A DNA stretch of 16,846 nucleotides from Acidobacteriota bacterium (GTDB lineage: Bacteria > Acidobacteriota > Holophagae > Thermotomaculales > Thermotomaculaceae). Shown piece after piece: positions 5,446 through 13,772 of this stretch; positions within the stretch are counted from its first letter, which is position 1, and each line of letters opens with the position of its first letter. Made by a program: the position numbers and the translations under genes. Under the pieces are notes generated by a model. That model was not told where the DNA came from, did no database searches, and worked only from the letters and a program-made list of their open reading frames with translations. Location of the stretch: assembly GCA_003650445.1 (NCBI GenBank), contig QMQE01000038.1:1-16846 (forward strand), given 5' to 3'.

Positions 5446-7788
5446 TCAAAAAATTGTACCGATTGTAAATTGCAGGTTTCCACCACCACTGGTTTGACCC
5501 GGAACGTCATCCAGCGGGATGCCGTAGGTCAGCCGAATGGGCATTTGAAATACCGGAAGGTTGAACCTTGCCTCGAAACCCCAGGAACGTTTCATGGAGT
5601 CTGAACCGGAAAAGAATGTTTCATCTTCAAGCCAGACACCACCAATGTCATAAAACATGGAAAATTGGAACTTGTGTTCAATCGGGAAGACCCATTCAAA
5701 GTTACCTACAAACATCTTTGTTCCGCCAATGGCGATGTTAGTTGCTGGGTCTATTGGGGAGATCCGCCTGTAATCATACCCTCTAACTGTACTCTCACCT
5801 CCTATAAAAAATCTGTCGTAGTAAGGGATGGTGTTTCCCTGTAATGCTTCGGAATAGCTGGCACGCGTATTTACCAGGAAGAATGTTTTCTTGTAGCCCT
5901 TGAACAGGTGCATTGCACGCAGATTGACCGTGTATTTCAGATTGTCACCACCCAGCTGCCATCCGGCCCATTCAAGGGCTAGTGAATACTTAGAGCCGGC
6001 TGTCGGCATGAAGGGATGGTTCATTGTGACATAGTTGATGGACTGAACAATTGAACTGGTGAGGCGGTTGGATACCGGTTTGAAAATGGTGTTATCCTGG
6101 AGTGAAGAACCGGGAACATCGACAATTTCAAAGCGATAGCTAACAGTGTAGGTTAAGAATGGCTTGAGTCTGAAGCCGAATCCAATGCTGAACCCGGTGC
6201 TTTTCCTGCTGTAATTGTAATAGCTGGTTTCACTGTTGAAGAGGTTGATGGTAAAAGAGTGGGGATAATCAAATATCCAGGGTTCAGTGAATGAAAGATT
6301 GTAGTAGGTAATGTTTGCTCCGAAAGATCCCTGGAGAGCAAGCTGTTCCCCCTTGCCGAGGAAATTTCGGGTGCTATAGGAAGACTGGAGAAAGAATCCG
6401 GCAAATTCACTGTATCCTCCGCCGAAATTGATTTCGTTTACTCCGGTTTCTTCTCCTTTGATTGTGACATTCACTTCTTCTTTTCCAGGGACAAACTTGA
6501 CATCCGGATTCGTTTTTGAAACATCAAAGAATCCAAGCTGGTTAATGCGAAGCATACTGTCTTTAAAGGTTTTGAGCCGAAATGGCGCGCCTTCCGGGAT
6601 CATGAATTCCCGCCGGATAACCTTGTCCCGCGTTAAGAGATTGCCCTTAAATTCCAGCCGATTCAATTTGAATTGCTTGTTTTCGTTTATTTTGAAGGTA
6701 ATATCTTCAACGTTATCAGTTGAATTGTTGAGAATTCGTTCCATGTAAAACTGGAGATAGCCGGCATCGTTGTACATTTCTTCAATATCAGACTGAAATT
6801 TGTTAATCTTACCGATATCAAAGGGACTGCCTTTCTTGAGTTTCCATTTCTTGGTGAGAACGGAGTCTGAAATAAGCTTATTACCCTCAAAAGAAACTTC
6901 GCCAATCTTGTATGCATCCCCTTCAAAAATTGGAATTGTCAGGAACATTCGGAGATCCCGTTTCAACTTCTTGTTCTTTTTCGCCCTTTTTATATTCTTT
7001 CGTTTCTGTCTCTTGGAAGTAAAATCCTTAATCTCAATGATAGGATGTCCGACAAAAACATCTTTGAATCCCTTTTCCCAATAAACTTTCTTGATGTTGT
7101 CGATATCTTCGTTGAATTTCTTTTCGGAATAAATATCGGATGAGGACAGAATAGAGAAGAACCAGTGTTTCTTGATTTTATCCATGGCTTTTCGCAGTTT
7201 CTTCTCTGAAAAAACCTTGTTTCCTGTGAAGTGGATGCCATATACATGGGCTTTTGAGCCTTCTTTGATATTGAATGTGAGGTAGGCAATGCCTGCCCCC
7301 AGATCTTCAAGACGATGCTCGACGGCGATGTTGCGATATCCTTTTTCATGGTAAACATCTATGATGGCGGTTTTAATCTTGCTGATTTCTGAGTAATCCA
7401 TTTGAATGTTTTTCCGAAGAACAACTTTCTTTTCTTTCAACTTATCCTGTAGCAGATTGGGGCCAAAAGCATGGTTTCCAAAAAATCTGAAATCCTTGAT
7501 GATGGGGCGCTCTTTTATAAGGTAAGTGACAATTTTCCCGGTTTTCCCATCGGTTACATCCACCTTGATATCTGAAAAGACTTTCAGATCCCACAGGCGC
7601 TTTACATCGGCCCTGATTGTTGGCAAATCCAGTTCACTACCTTCTTTGCTGTGGATCCTGAATTGTATCGAACCGTTTGAAATTCGGTGATTTCCTACGA
7701 TGTTGATTTTTTCAATTGTTTCGGCATGGGCCGCTACTGCACTGACAAAGAGCAGGAAAATTAGAATGTGTTGCAGGGGTTTCAGCAT
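5446..7788 (-). CDS. bamA: Outer membrane protein assembly factor BamA
   Basis: BamA is the outer-membrane core of the machine that folds and inserts beta-barrel proteins. The 780 residues comprise a signal peptide (1-22, ending AHA), five POTRA domains (roughly 24-93, 94-176, 177-290, 293-373, 374-446) and a C-terminal Omp85 barrel (about 447-780). The conserved loop-6 motif is STVRGYDYR (Arg669 in VRGY), and the chain ends in phenylalanine, as outer-membrane barrels do. POTRA3 carries a lysine/arginine-rich insert at residues 259-280 (14 of 22 basic) that I do not know from model BamA proteins. The start overlaps the clpC stop by 7 bp, with GGAGG placed inside the clpC end. The gene looks more AT-rich than those upstream, partly from its lysine codons. 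Confidence 0.97.
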   Translation of the reverse strand: MLKPLQHILIFLLFVSAVAAHAETIEKINIVGNHRISNGSIQFRIHSKEGSELDLPTIRADVKRLWDLKVFSDIKVDVTDGKTGKIVTYLIKERPIIKDFRFFGNHAFGPNLLQDKLKEKKVVLRKNIQMDYSEISKIKTAIIDVYHEKGYRNIAVEHRLEDLGAGIAYLTFNIKEGSKAHVYGIHFTGNKVFSEKKLRKAMDKIKKHWFFSILSSSDIYSEKKFNEDIDNIKKVYWEKGFKDVFVGHPIIEIKDFTSKRQKRKNIKRAKKNKKLKRDLRMFLTIPIFEGDAYKIGEVSFEGNKLISDSVLTKKWKLKKGSPFDIGKINKFQSDIEEMYNDAGYLQFYMERILNNSTDNVEDITFKINENKQFKLNRLEFKGNLLTRDKVIRREFMIPEGAPFRLKTFKDSMLRINQLGFFDVSKTNPDVKFVPGKEEVNVTIKGEETGVNEINFGGGYSEFAGFFLQSSYSTRNFLGKGEQLALQGSFGANITYYNLSFTEPWIFDYPHSFTINLFNSETSYYNYSRKSTGFSIGFGFRLKPFLTYTVSYRFEIVDVPGSSLQDNTIFKPVSNRLTSSIVQSINYVTMNHPFMPTAGSKYSLALEWAGWQLGGDNLKYTVNLRAMHLFKGYKKTFFLVNTRASYSEALQGNTIPYYDRFFIGGESTVRGYDYRRISPIDPATNIAIGGTKMFVGNFEWVFPIEHKFQFSMFYDIGGVWLEDETFFSGSDSMKRSWGFEARFNLPVFQMPIRLTYGIPLDDVPGQTSGGGNLQFTIGTIF

Positions 7789-10187
7789 TTAACCTCCAGG
7801 ATTTCACTGACCTTACGAACAGTTAGTTGGTCTTTTTCGATTTCAAACAGGTATTCACCTCTAACATTGTTGCCATTGGAAATAATCAAGTCGGAGAGCT
7901 TATCCTGAACATGAACCTGAATGGCCCGTTTCAGCGGACGGGCGCCATACTGGATTTTCAGGCATGCCTGATTGGTGAGCCACTGGGTTGCGGCTGGACT
8001 GAGTTTAACACGAATCCCCTTGTGAATCAGGAGTTCATTCAGGTCATTTATCAGGATGTAGACAATTTCAGACAATTCTTTGCTGCTGAGGGGATTAAAC
8101 ACGATAATATCGTCCACCCGGTTCAGGAATTCAGGGGCGAAGAACCGGCGCACTTCTTTCAGGATTCTGTCACCTCTGTTTGCCGGGACAAGTGGGTCTC
8201 CGGTATTAAAGCCCACACCTTTTTCTTCGGTTATGATTCTTGAACCCACGTTGGATGTCATAATGATGATTGTATTACGGAAATTAATCAGTTCACCAAA
8301 GGCATCGGTAATTCGGCCCTCGTCGAAAATCTGAAGCAGAACGTTGATGAGTTCAGGGTGCGCTTTCTCAATTTCATCCAGCAGGACGACCGAATAGGGC
8401 TTCTTTTTTACGCGTTCGGTGAGCTGTCCTCCTTCTTCATATCCAACATAACCGGGAGGGGAGCCGATCAATCTGGAAACGGCATGTTTTTCCATATATT
8501 CCGACATGTCAAAGCGAACCAGATTCTTTTCGGAACGGAAAAGATAAGTTGCCAGCTGTTTGCTCAGTTCTGTTTTTCCCACTCCCGTGGGTCCGAGGAA
8601 CATGAAAACACCTGTGGGACGGTCCGGATTGGACATGCCGAGACGGGCACGCTTAATCGCTTTTACCAGCGTGTTGACTGCAGGGTTCTGCCCCACAACC
8701 CGAGAAACCAGGTAGTCTTTCAGGTTCAGCAGGCGTTCTTTTTCGCTTTCGGTGACGGCGGTGACCGGAACCCCTGTCCAGATAGAAACGGCTTCTTCAA
8801 TATCAGCAACAGTGACAGCCGGCCAGTTGGAGCGGTCTTTGGCAGACGGGGGCGCTTCGATAGCCACATCGTCCACCGGTCCGATCATGGGGAAAAGGGA
8901 TTTCAATGACTCTTTATCATCTGCCATGGGTGCTTCCTTTACTTTTTCACTGTTATTCTCAGACAGATACCGGAGTTTGACCCGTGCCCCGGTTTCATCC
9001 AGCAGGTCAATTGCTTTGTCCGGCTGCATCCGATCCGTGATGTACCTCTCAGACAGGGTGACAGCGGTTTCCAGTGCTGATCCTTCGTAGCGTACATTGT
9101 GGAAATCTTCATACCGGTCTTTGATTCCCCTGAGAATATTGAGGGTCTCTTCCGGGGTGGGCTGTTGAATGGAAATGGACTGAAAGCGACGCATCAGGGA
9201 TTTGTCTTTTTCAATAGTTTTGGAAAATTCACGGTAAGTGGACGAGCCGATAACCTGAAGTTCACTTCGGGCAAGGGCCGGTTTCATGATGTTGGCGGCG
9301 TCCAGTGAACCTTCCGCGGAGCCGGCCCCCACAATGGAGTGGAATTCATCAATAAACAGAATGACATTGTTTGCGGCAGCCTCCTCAATAATGTCTCTCA
9401 GGCGCTCTTCAAACTGGCCCCGGTATTTTGTCCCGGCCACAATATTGTAAATATCTACTCCATAGATGACGCGATCTTTCAAGGGTTCGGGGACATCACC
9501 GTTTCCGATTCGGGTGGCCAGCCCTTCCACGATAGCTGTTTTACCAACTCCGGCCTCACCGAGAAGGAGTGGGTTGTTTTTCCGTCTACGGGTAAGGATA
9601 TGAATGATACGATCCATTTCCCGTTCCCTTCCGATGCATCGGTCAAAACGTCCTTTCTGGGCCATTTTCGTAATGTCACGGCCGAATTTTGAGAGAATGG
9701 GGAGTTGCTGTTCGGAGCTTTCTTCTTCAGCCAGTTCCTCGTCGCTGTCCAGCATGATGTCGTTGATAACCTGATTTTTGGCTTCAATGAGGCTGCCAAG
9801 CCCCGATTCACGAAGTGCGGTTACTGCGGTGGATGTGTGCTGGGATAACATGGCAAGAAAGATATGGTGGACTTCAACCTTTTCCTCTCCAAGGGTAAAT
9901 GCCTCTCTGACAGCCATCTGGAGGAGCTTTGTTGCGGCATCTGTCATGGGCATGTCCCCGCTGTGGGTGGAGCGCCCCAGTTTCAGGCAGAGCGAATCGA
10001 TGGAGCGGCGCATCTGTACCGTATCCAGGTTTAACTGACGGAAAAGGCGGCTCATATAGGCATCCTCTTCCATCAAAATCCCGTGGAGGATGTGGACGGT
10101 ATCAATGTAAGGATTTGAAAACTGGGCGGCCTTGTTCCTTGCGAAGAACAGGATACGCCTGGCCTTATCTGAGTATTTCTCCAGCAT
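7782..10187 (-). CDS. clpC: ClpC-type AAA+ unfoldase (Clp ATP-binding subunit)
   Basis: This 801-residue Hsp100 protein unfolds proteins with ATP, probably feeding a ClpP protease. It has a double Clp-N domain (about 1-150, starting LEKYSDKARRILFFARNKA). AAA1 has Walker A GEAGVGKT (210-217) and Walker B ILFIDEFH (Asp280-Glu281). AAA2 has Walker A GPTGVGKT (532-539), Walker B VVLLDEIEKAHP (Asp604-Glu605) and sensor-2 YGARPLKRAI. A VGF tripeptide (658-660) matches the ClpP-docking loop of ClpC; ClpB lacks such a loop. The region where ClpC has its coiled-coil middle/UVR domain is instead a short proline- and acid-rich linker (about 407-457). The start overlaps lolD by 23 bp and has GGAGAG upstream. 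A position between lolD and bamA is notable. No clpP lies in the window. Confidence 0.94.
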   Translation of the reverse strand: MLEKYSDKARRILFFARNKAAQFSNPYIDTVHILHGILMEEDAYMSRLFRQLNLDTVQMRRSIDSLCLKLGRSTHSGDMPMTDAATKLLQMAVREAFTLGEEKVEVHHIFLAMLSQHTSTAVTALRESGLGSLIEAKNQVINDIMLDSDEELAEEESSEQQLPILSKFGRDITKMAQKGRFDRCIGREREMDRIIHILTRRRKNNPLLLGEAGVGKTAIVEGLATRIGNGDVPEPLKDRVIYGVDIYNIVAGTKYRGQFEERLRDIIEEAAANNVILFIDEFHSIVGAGSAEGSLDAANIMKPALARSELQVIGSSTYREFSKTIEKDKSLMRRFQSISIQQPTPEETLNILRGIKDRYEDFHNVRYEGSALETAVTLSERYITDRMQPDKAIDLLDETGARVKLRYLSENNSEKVKEAPMADDKESLKSLFPMIGPVDDVAIEAPPSAKDRSNWPAVTVADIEEAVSIWTGVPVTAVTESEKERLLNLKDYLVSRVVGQNPAVNTLVKAIKRARLGMSNPDRPTGVFMFLGPTGVGKTELSKQLATYLFRSEKNLVRFDMSEYMEKHAVSRLIGSPPGYVGYEEGGQLTERVKKKPYSVVLLDEIEKAHPELINVLLQIFDEGRITDAFGELINFRNTIIIMTSNVGSRIITEEKGVGFNTGDPLVPANRGDRILKEVRRFFAPEFLNRVDDIIVFNPLSSKELSEIVYILINDLNELLIHKGIRVKLSPAATQWLTNQACLKIQYGARPLKRAIQVHVQDKLSDLIISNGNNVRGEYLFEIEKDQLTVRKVSEILEVKC

Positions 10188-10857
10188 GGTTCTCTCCGTT
10201 TCCGTTCATGGGGAAGATTCTATCACATCGGGCGGCAATTTTCATATTGTGTGTCGCAATTATACAGCCGTATTTTCTTTTTTTTCTGAGGGCGTCCAGG
10301 TGATCCATAACGCCATTTCCCGTGCGGGGATCCAGGTTTCCCGTCGGTTCATCCATCAATAGAAGATCCGGTTCATTGATCAGGGCCCGGGCGATGGCGG
10401 TTCGTTGCTGTTCACCCCCGGACAGCATGGATGGGAAATGCTCCAGGCGATTTGAAAGCCCCATGATATCAAGTATTTCTCTGGCTCGTTTTCTTGCGTC
10501 ATCTTGGCCGCCACCACCGATCAGGAAGGGCATTTCCACGTTTTCCAACACGGTAAATTCCGGCAGCAGATGATGAAATTGAAAGACGAACCCGACTTTT
10601 TGGTTGCGGAACTTACTGGCCTCTTCCGGTATTAATGAACTGTAAACAATATTATTCAAGCTGATTTCACCGCTGCTTGGCGTGTCCAGAAGCCCAACGA
10701 GATGAAGCAGTGTGCTTTTCCCGATTCCGGAGACACCGGTGACCGCGAGGAATTCTCCATCTTCCAGTTCCAGGGAAAGGTCTTTGAAGACGGTCAGGCT
10801 TGTTCCCCTCACTGGGAAGGTTTTTGTTACATTCCTGAGGCTCAGCAGCTTATTCAT
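10165..10857 (-). CDS. lolD: Lipoprotein-releasing ABC transporter ATPase LolD
   Basis: LolD is the ATPase of the LolCDE complex that extracts lipoproteins from the inner membrane for transfer to the outer membrane. The 230-residue protein has Walker A GVSGIGKST (41-49), a Q-loop at Gln93 in FQFHHLLPEFTVLENV (the HHLLPEF stretch is typical of LolD), the ABC signature LSGGEQQRTAIARAL (145-159), Walker B LLLMDEPTGNLD (165-176) and switch His203 in IIATHN. Walker A has Ile instead of the more common Ser/Cys between the two glycines. Start 10857 overlaps the lolC stop by 8 bp, with GAGG upstream. The frame is open upstream through lolC, but that part is not LolD-like. The MacB/FtsE family is the alternative; pairing with the LolC-like permease favours LolD. 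Confidence 0.93.
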   Translation of the reverse strand: MNKLLSLRNVTKTFPVRGTSLTVFKDLSLELEDGEFLAVTGVSGIGKSTLLHLVGLLDTPSSGEISLNNIVYSSLIPEEASKFRNQKVGFVFQFHHLLPEFTVLENVEMPFLIGGGGQDDARKRAREILDIMGLSNRLEHFPSMLSGGEQQRTAIARALINEPDLLLMDEPTGNLDPRTGNGVMDHLDALRKKRKYGCIIATHNMKIAARCDRIFPMNGNGENHAGEILR

Positions 10858-12067
10858 AGCGGATCGCCTCAACCGGATCCAGTGCGGCAGCCCGCCTGGA
10901 CGGGTACAGGGTGGCGAGGTAAGAAAGCGCCACGGTGATGATAAACACAAGGGCGACATCCAGCGGCCGGACCTCAAAGGGAATATAGGAGAGAAAATCA
11001 TAGACATCAGGTGGCAGTTTCAGGACACGGAACGCGTTCAAAATAACTGAAATCCCGACCCCGAGGACGGTACCGATTGTTGCACCGGTCAGCCCCACCA
11101 CAAGCCCCTGCATCTGGAACACCCTCATAATCCGTTTCCCGTTCATTCCCATTGCCATCATGATGCCAATGTCCCGGTGCTTTTCCATTACCATGAGAAC
11201 GAGGGAGGAGGTGATGTTCATTGCCGCCACCAGCATGATCAGCCCGATAATAAGCGAGACCACCATCTTTTCCACTTTGATGGCGGAAAACAGGCGCTTG
11301 TTGGTTTCTCTGAGGTCTATGACAAAGAACTGCGGCGGGAGTTTCGTGTTCAAAATATGCTTAAACCTGTCAATTGTGTCCATGGAACGGGTACGTACCG
11401 CCAGAAAATCCACCTTTCCTTTCATGTTCAGAATGGCCGCAAGGGTTTTCAGTGGGGTAAATACCCAGGTTTTGTCGTATTCATAGATCCCGCTGTAGAA
11501 AATCCCCGCTACGGTAAATGTGCGCATTTTGGGCATAATCCCAAGCGGTGTCTGGGTGGGCTTGAAAAACATGATAGTGATCTTATCACCGATTGTAATG
11601 CCATGCTGCCTGGCAAGGTCTTTGCCAATCAAAACTTCCCCCGGGTTCAGCTTATCCCGTTTCAGATTCTTCAGGATTCCGGATACTTTTTTTTCTCCCG
11701 TAAGCTCCATTCCCTTCACCACGACAGGGGAGGGTTCCTGGGACATCCCCCCCCGAATCAGCCCCTGGGTCAATATCTCCGGTGAGGCTGCGGTAAATTC
11801 GGGAATGGTTTCCAGTGTTTTCTTTAATGAGTTCGCATCCTTTTCCGTCATGGGGCCGGAGAGCCCGTGAATCGTCAGGTGGGAGTTGGCGGAAAGCAGA
11901 TTTTCTTCCATCTTGTTATGAAAACCGGTCATCAGGGAGAGGGCGATAATCAGCGACATGACTCCGATAATGATACCGAGAACGGAAATCAGAGTAATGG
12001 TGCCGATGAAAGCCTGGTTTCGCCTCGCCTTCAGATACCGTAAGGCGATAAAATTTTCAATCTTCAT
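10850..12067 (-). CDS. lolC: Lipoprotein-releasing ABC transporter permease LolC/LolE
   Basis: This is the inner-membrane subunit that pairs with LolD. The 405-residue protein has the LolC/E layout: TM1 at about 20-47, a large periplasmic domain (about 48-265), then three TM segments at about 265-293, 318-346 and 370-390. The start MKIENFIALRYL is characteristic, as are the FSAIKVEK stretch just before TM2 and the end YPSRRAAALDPVEAIRYE. Only one such permease gene is present, so the complex may be a homodimer (LolF-like organisation), as proposed for bacteria with a single permease; this is inference. The start overlaps the lysS stop by 11 bp and the end overlaps lolD by 8 bp. The ribosome site is weak, which fits translational coupling. 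Confidence 0.93.
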   Translation of the reverse strand: MKIENFIALRYLKARRNQAFIGTITLISVLGIIIGVMSLIIALSLMTGFHNKMEENLLSANSHLTIHGLSGPMTEKDANSLKKTLETIPEFTAASPEILTQGLIRGGMSQEPSPVVVKGMELTGEKKVSGILKNLKRDKLNPGEVLIGKDLARQHGITIGDKITIMFFKPTQTPLGIMPKMRTFTVAGIFYSGIYEYDKTWVFTPLKTLAAILNMKGKVDFLAVRTRSMDTIDRFKHILNTKLPPQFFVIDLRETNKRLFSAIKVEKMVVSLIIGLIMLVAAMNITSSLVLMVMEKHRDIGIMMAMGMNGKRIMRVFQMQGLVVGLTGATIGTVLGVGISVILNAFRVLKLPPDVYDFLSYIPFEVRPLDVALVFIITVALSYLATLYPSRRAAALDPVEAIRYE

Positions 12068-13559
12068 CTTTTCTCGGGCGCATGTAGGGAAAGAGGATGA
12101 CGTCGCGGATAGACTGGGAATTGGTCAGTACCATCACCAGCCTGTCAATCCCGATGCCCTGTCCACCGGTGGGGGGCATACCGTGTTCCATCGCGGTGAG
12201 GAAGTCCTTATCCATCATCTGGGCCTCGTCGTCTCCCTGTTCCCGCTCGGACAGCTGCATCTGGAATCGGCGCAACTGTTCTTCCGGGTCGTTGAGTTCA
12301 CTGTAGGCATTGGACAATTCCATTCCGGCAATAAAGAGCTCGAACCGGTCCACGAACCGGTCATCTCCCTGAATATTCTTGGTGAGAGGGGAGACTTCGA
12401 TGGGATATTCCGTAATGAAAGTCGGCTGAATCAGCTTTTCCTCCGCCACAGTTTCAAAAACCTCCGAAAGAAGTTTTCCGTAATTCATTTTCTCGGCATC
12501 TTCAATATTCAGCTTCTTGGCTTCGGGCAGCAGAGTTTCAATGCTGTCCAGTTTTTCCATGGGAATTTTGCTGTGCTCAGTAATGGCTTCACGCATCGTC
12601 AGGCGGCGAAAAGGGGTCTCAAAGCTGAGAGTATGGTCACCGTATTTGACTGTCCTGGTTTTCAGCACATTATCACAAAGCTGGGTGAACAGCTCTTCGG
12701 TTATGGTCATCATATCCCGGAGGTCCGCGTAGGCCTCGTAAAACTCCACCATTGTGAACTCCGGGTTGTGCTGGGAATCCACCCCTTCGTTACGGAAATT
12801 CCGGTTGATTTCAAAAACACGGGGAAACCCACCGACAATCAGGCGTTTCAGAAACAATTCCGGCGCGATGCGCAGGTAGAGATCCAGGTCCAGCGCGTTG
12901 TGATGGGTGATGAAGGGTTTTGCCGCCGCACCACCGGGAATCAGCTGCATCATGGGGGTTTCAACTTCCATGTATCCCTTCATTTCGAAGAATTTACGGG
13001 CCTCAGAAATCAGCGCGCTACGGAGCGCGAAAGTCTGGCGCACATCCTCATTGCTCATCAGGTCCAGGTAGCGCATCCGATAGCGGAGCTCTTTATCCTT
13101 CAAGCCGTGCCACTTTTCCGGCATGGGGCGGATCGCCTTTGACAGGAAAGTGTATTCATCCACCATCACTGTTAATTCTTCCGTACGGGTGCGAAATAAG
13201 ATACCGGTGACGCCGATGAAATCACCGACCTCTATTTTTTTCAGCAGCTTATAGGCTGGCTTTCCCACCTTATCCTGGCGGATGTAAAGCTGAATCTTTG
13301 CGCTTCCGTAGGCGATATGCATGAAACAGGCACGTCCCTGCATCCGTTTTGACATGATTCTGCCACAGGTCTTTAAGTGCTTTTCCAGGCCTTCCAGTTC
13401 TTCCTTGCTATATTTTTCGAAAATGTCCTTTATCTCTTCTGCTGTGATGTCGTAATCGAATTTCACCGGGAACGGGTCAATTCCAGCTTCTTTAATGTCT
13501 TGAAGATGCTGCCGGCGTTGCTGAATATACTCGTTTTCACTTCTTTGTTGCTGATCCAT
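12057..13559 (-). CDS. lysS: Lysyl-tRNA synthetase, class II
   Basis: This enzyme charges tRNA-Lys with lysine in the cytosol. The 500 residues match class II LysRS: an N-terminal OB-fold anticodon-binding domain (about 55-140, with GRIMSKRMQGRACFMHI at its start), then the catalytic core. Motif 1 lies around 190-204 (KGYMEVETPMM). Motif 2 is FPRVFEINRNFRNEG followed by HNPEFTMVEFYEAYAD (about 245-278). Motif 3 is GIGIDRLVMVL (468-478). I start at ATG 13559 (MDQQQRSENEY), which has AAGGGGAA 6-9 nt upstream; an ATG ten codons further up lies close to the predicted transcription start. It is the first gene of the nine-gene envelope operon, directly behind a near-consensus promoter. Confidence 0.98.
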   Translation of the reverse strand: MDQQQRSENEYIQQRRQHLQDIKEAGIDPFPVKFDYDITAEEIKDIFEKYSKEELEGLEKHLKTCGRIMSKRMQGRACFMHIAYGSAKIQLYIRQDKVGKPAYKLLKKIEVGDFIGVTGILFRTRTEELTVMVDEYTFLSKAIRPMPEKWHGLKDKELRYRMRYLDLMSNEDVRQTFALRSALISEARKFFEMKGYMEVETPMMQLIPGGAAAKPFITHHNALDLDLYLRIAPELFLKRLIVGGFPRVFEINRNFRNEGVDSQHNPEFTMVEFYEAYADLRDMMTITEELFTQLCDNVLKTRTVKYGDHTLSFETPFRRLTMREAITEHSKIPMEKLDSIETLLPEAKKLNIEDAEKMNYGKLLSEVFETVAEEKLIQPTFITEYPIEVSPLTKNIQGDDRFVDRFELFIAGMELSNAYSELNDPEEQLRRFQMQLSEREQGDDEAQMMDKDFLTAMEHGMPPTGGQGIGIDRLVMVLTNSQSIRDVILFPYMRPRKDED

Positions 13560-13594
13560 TTCAATTCCCCTTATCTGCAAAATAAACAAGCCGT

Positions 13595-13623
13595 ATTATA
13601 TGCGAGGAAAGGCAGGAAGTCAA
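13595..13623 (-). promoter_or_regulatory. Sigma-70-type promoter of the lysS-to-lpxA operon
   Basis: On the minus strand the sequence reads TTGACT (13618-13623), a 17-bp spacer, then a perfect TATAAT (13595-13600). Transcription should start near 13588, giving a leader of about 28 nt that contains the AAGGGGAA ribosome site. This is the strongest promoter match noticed in the window and the only obvious one serving the 11-kb operon. The TGATTTTTCTTCC and GAGTRR repeats lie just upstream of it. Confidence 0.8.
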
Positions 13624-13643
13624 ACCGGCCGGAGGCCGGATTT

Positions 13644-13772
13644 GAGTAGGATAGGAGTAGGAGTAAGAGTAAGAGTGGGAGTGGAAGCAAGGAAGGGGAA
13701 GTATCTTTTCACTGTCTTTTCCCATTCTGCCTGATTTTTCTTCCCCCTACTCCTACCCCAACTTCTACTCAA
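13644..13772. repeat. GAGTRR hexamer array and facing pyrimidine tract
   Basis: Five in-phase hexamers (GAGTAG, GAGTAA, GAGTAA, GAGTGG, GAGTGG) occupy 13655-13684, preceded by a slipped GAGTAG at 13644. A pyrimidine-rich stretch (13738-13772) faces it, with short complementary segments: TAGGAGTAG 13652-13660 against CTACTCCTA 13747-13755, and GGGGAAG 13695-13701 against CTTCCCC 13740-13746. CCTGATTTTTCTT at 13730-13742 recurs inverted at 223-235. A small GC hairpin (CCGGCC/GGCCGG, 13625-13639) abuts the lysS promoter. I see no gene here. Confidence 0.65.

Noticed and set aside
8358..8909. A 183-codon plus-strand frame inside clpC (and similar ones at 4832-5227, 7827-8243, 11177-11785 and 15615-16136)
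   Set aside because: All lie opposite well-supported genes, lack domains, and have no convincing ribosome sites or upstream promoters.
11958..13142. A 394-codon plus-strand reading frame opposite lysS and the start of lolC
   Set aside because: It mirrors a fully recognisable LysRS on the other strand, has no family features, and is rich in His/Phe/Gln as expected for antisense of such a gene.
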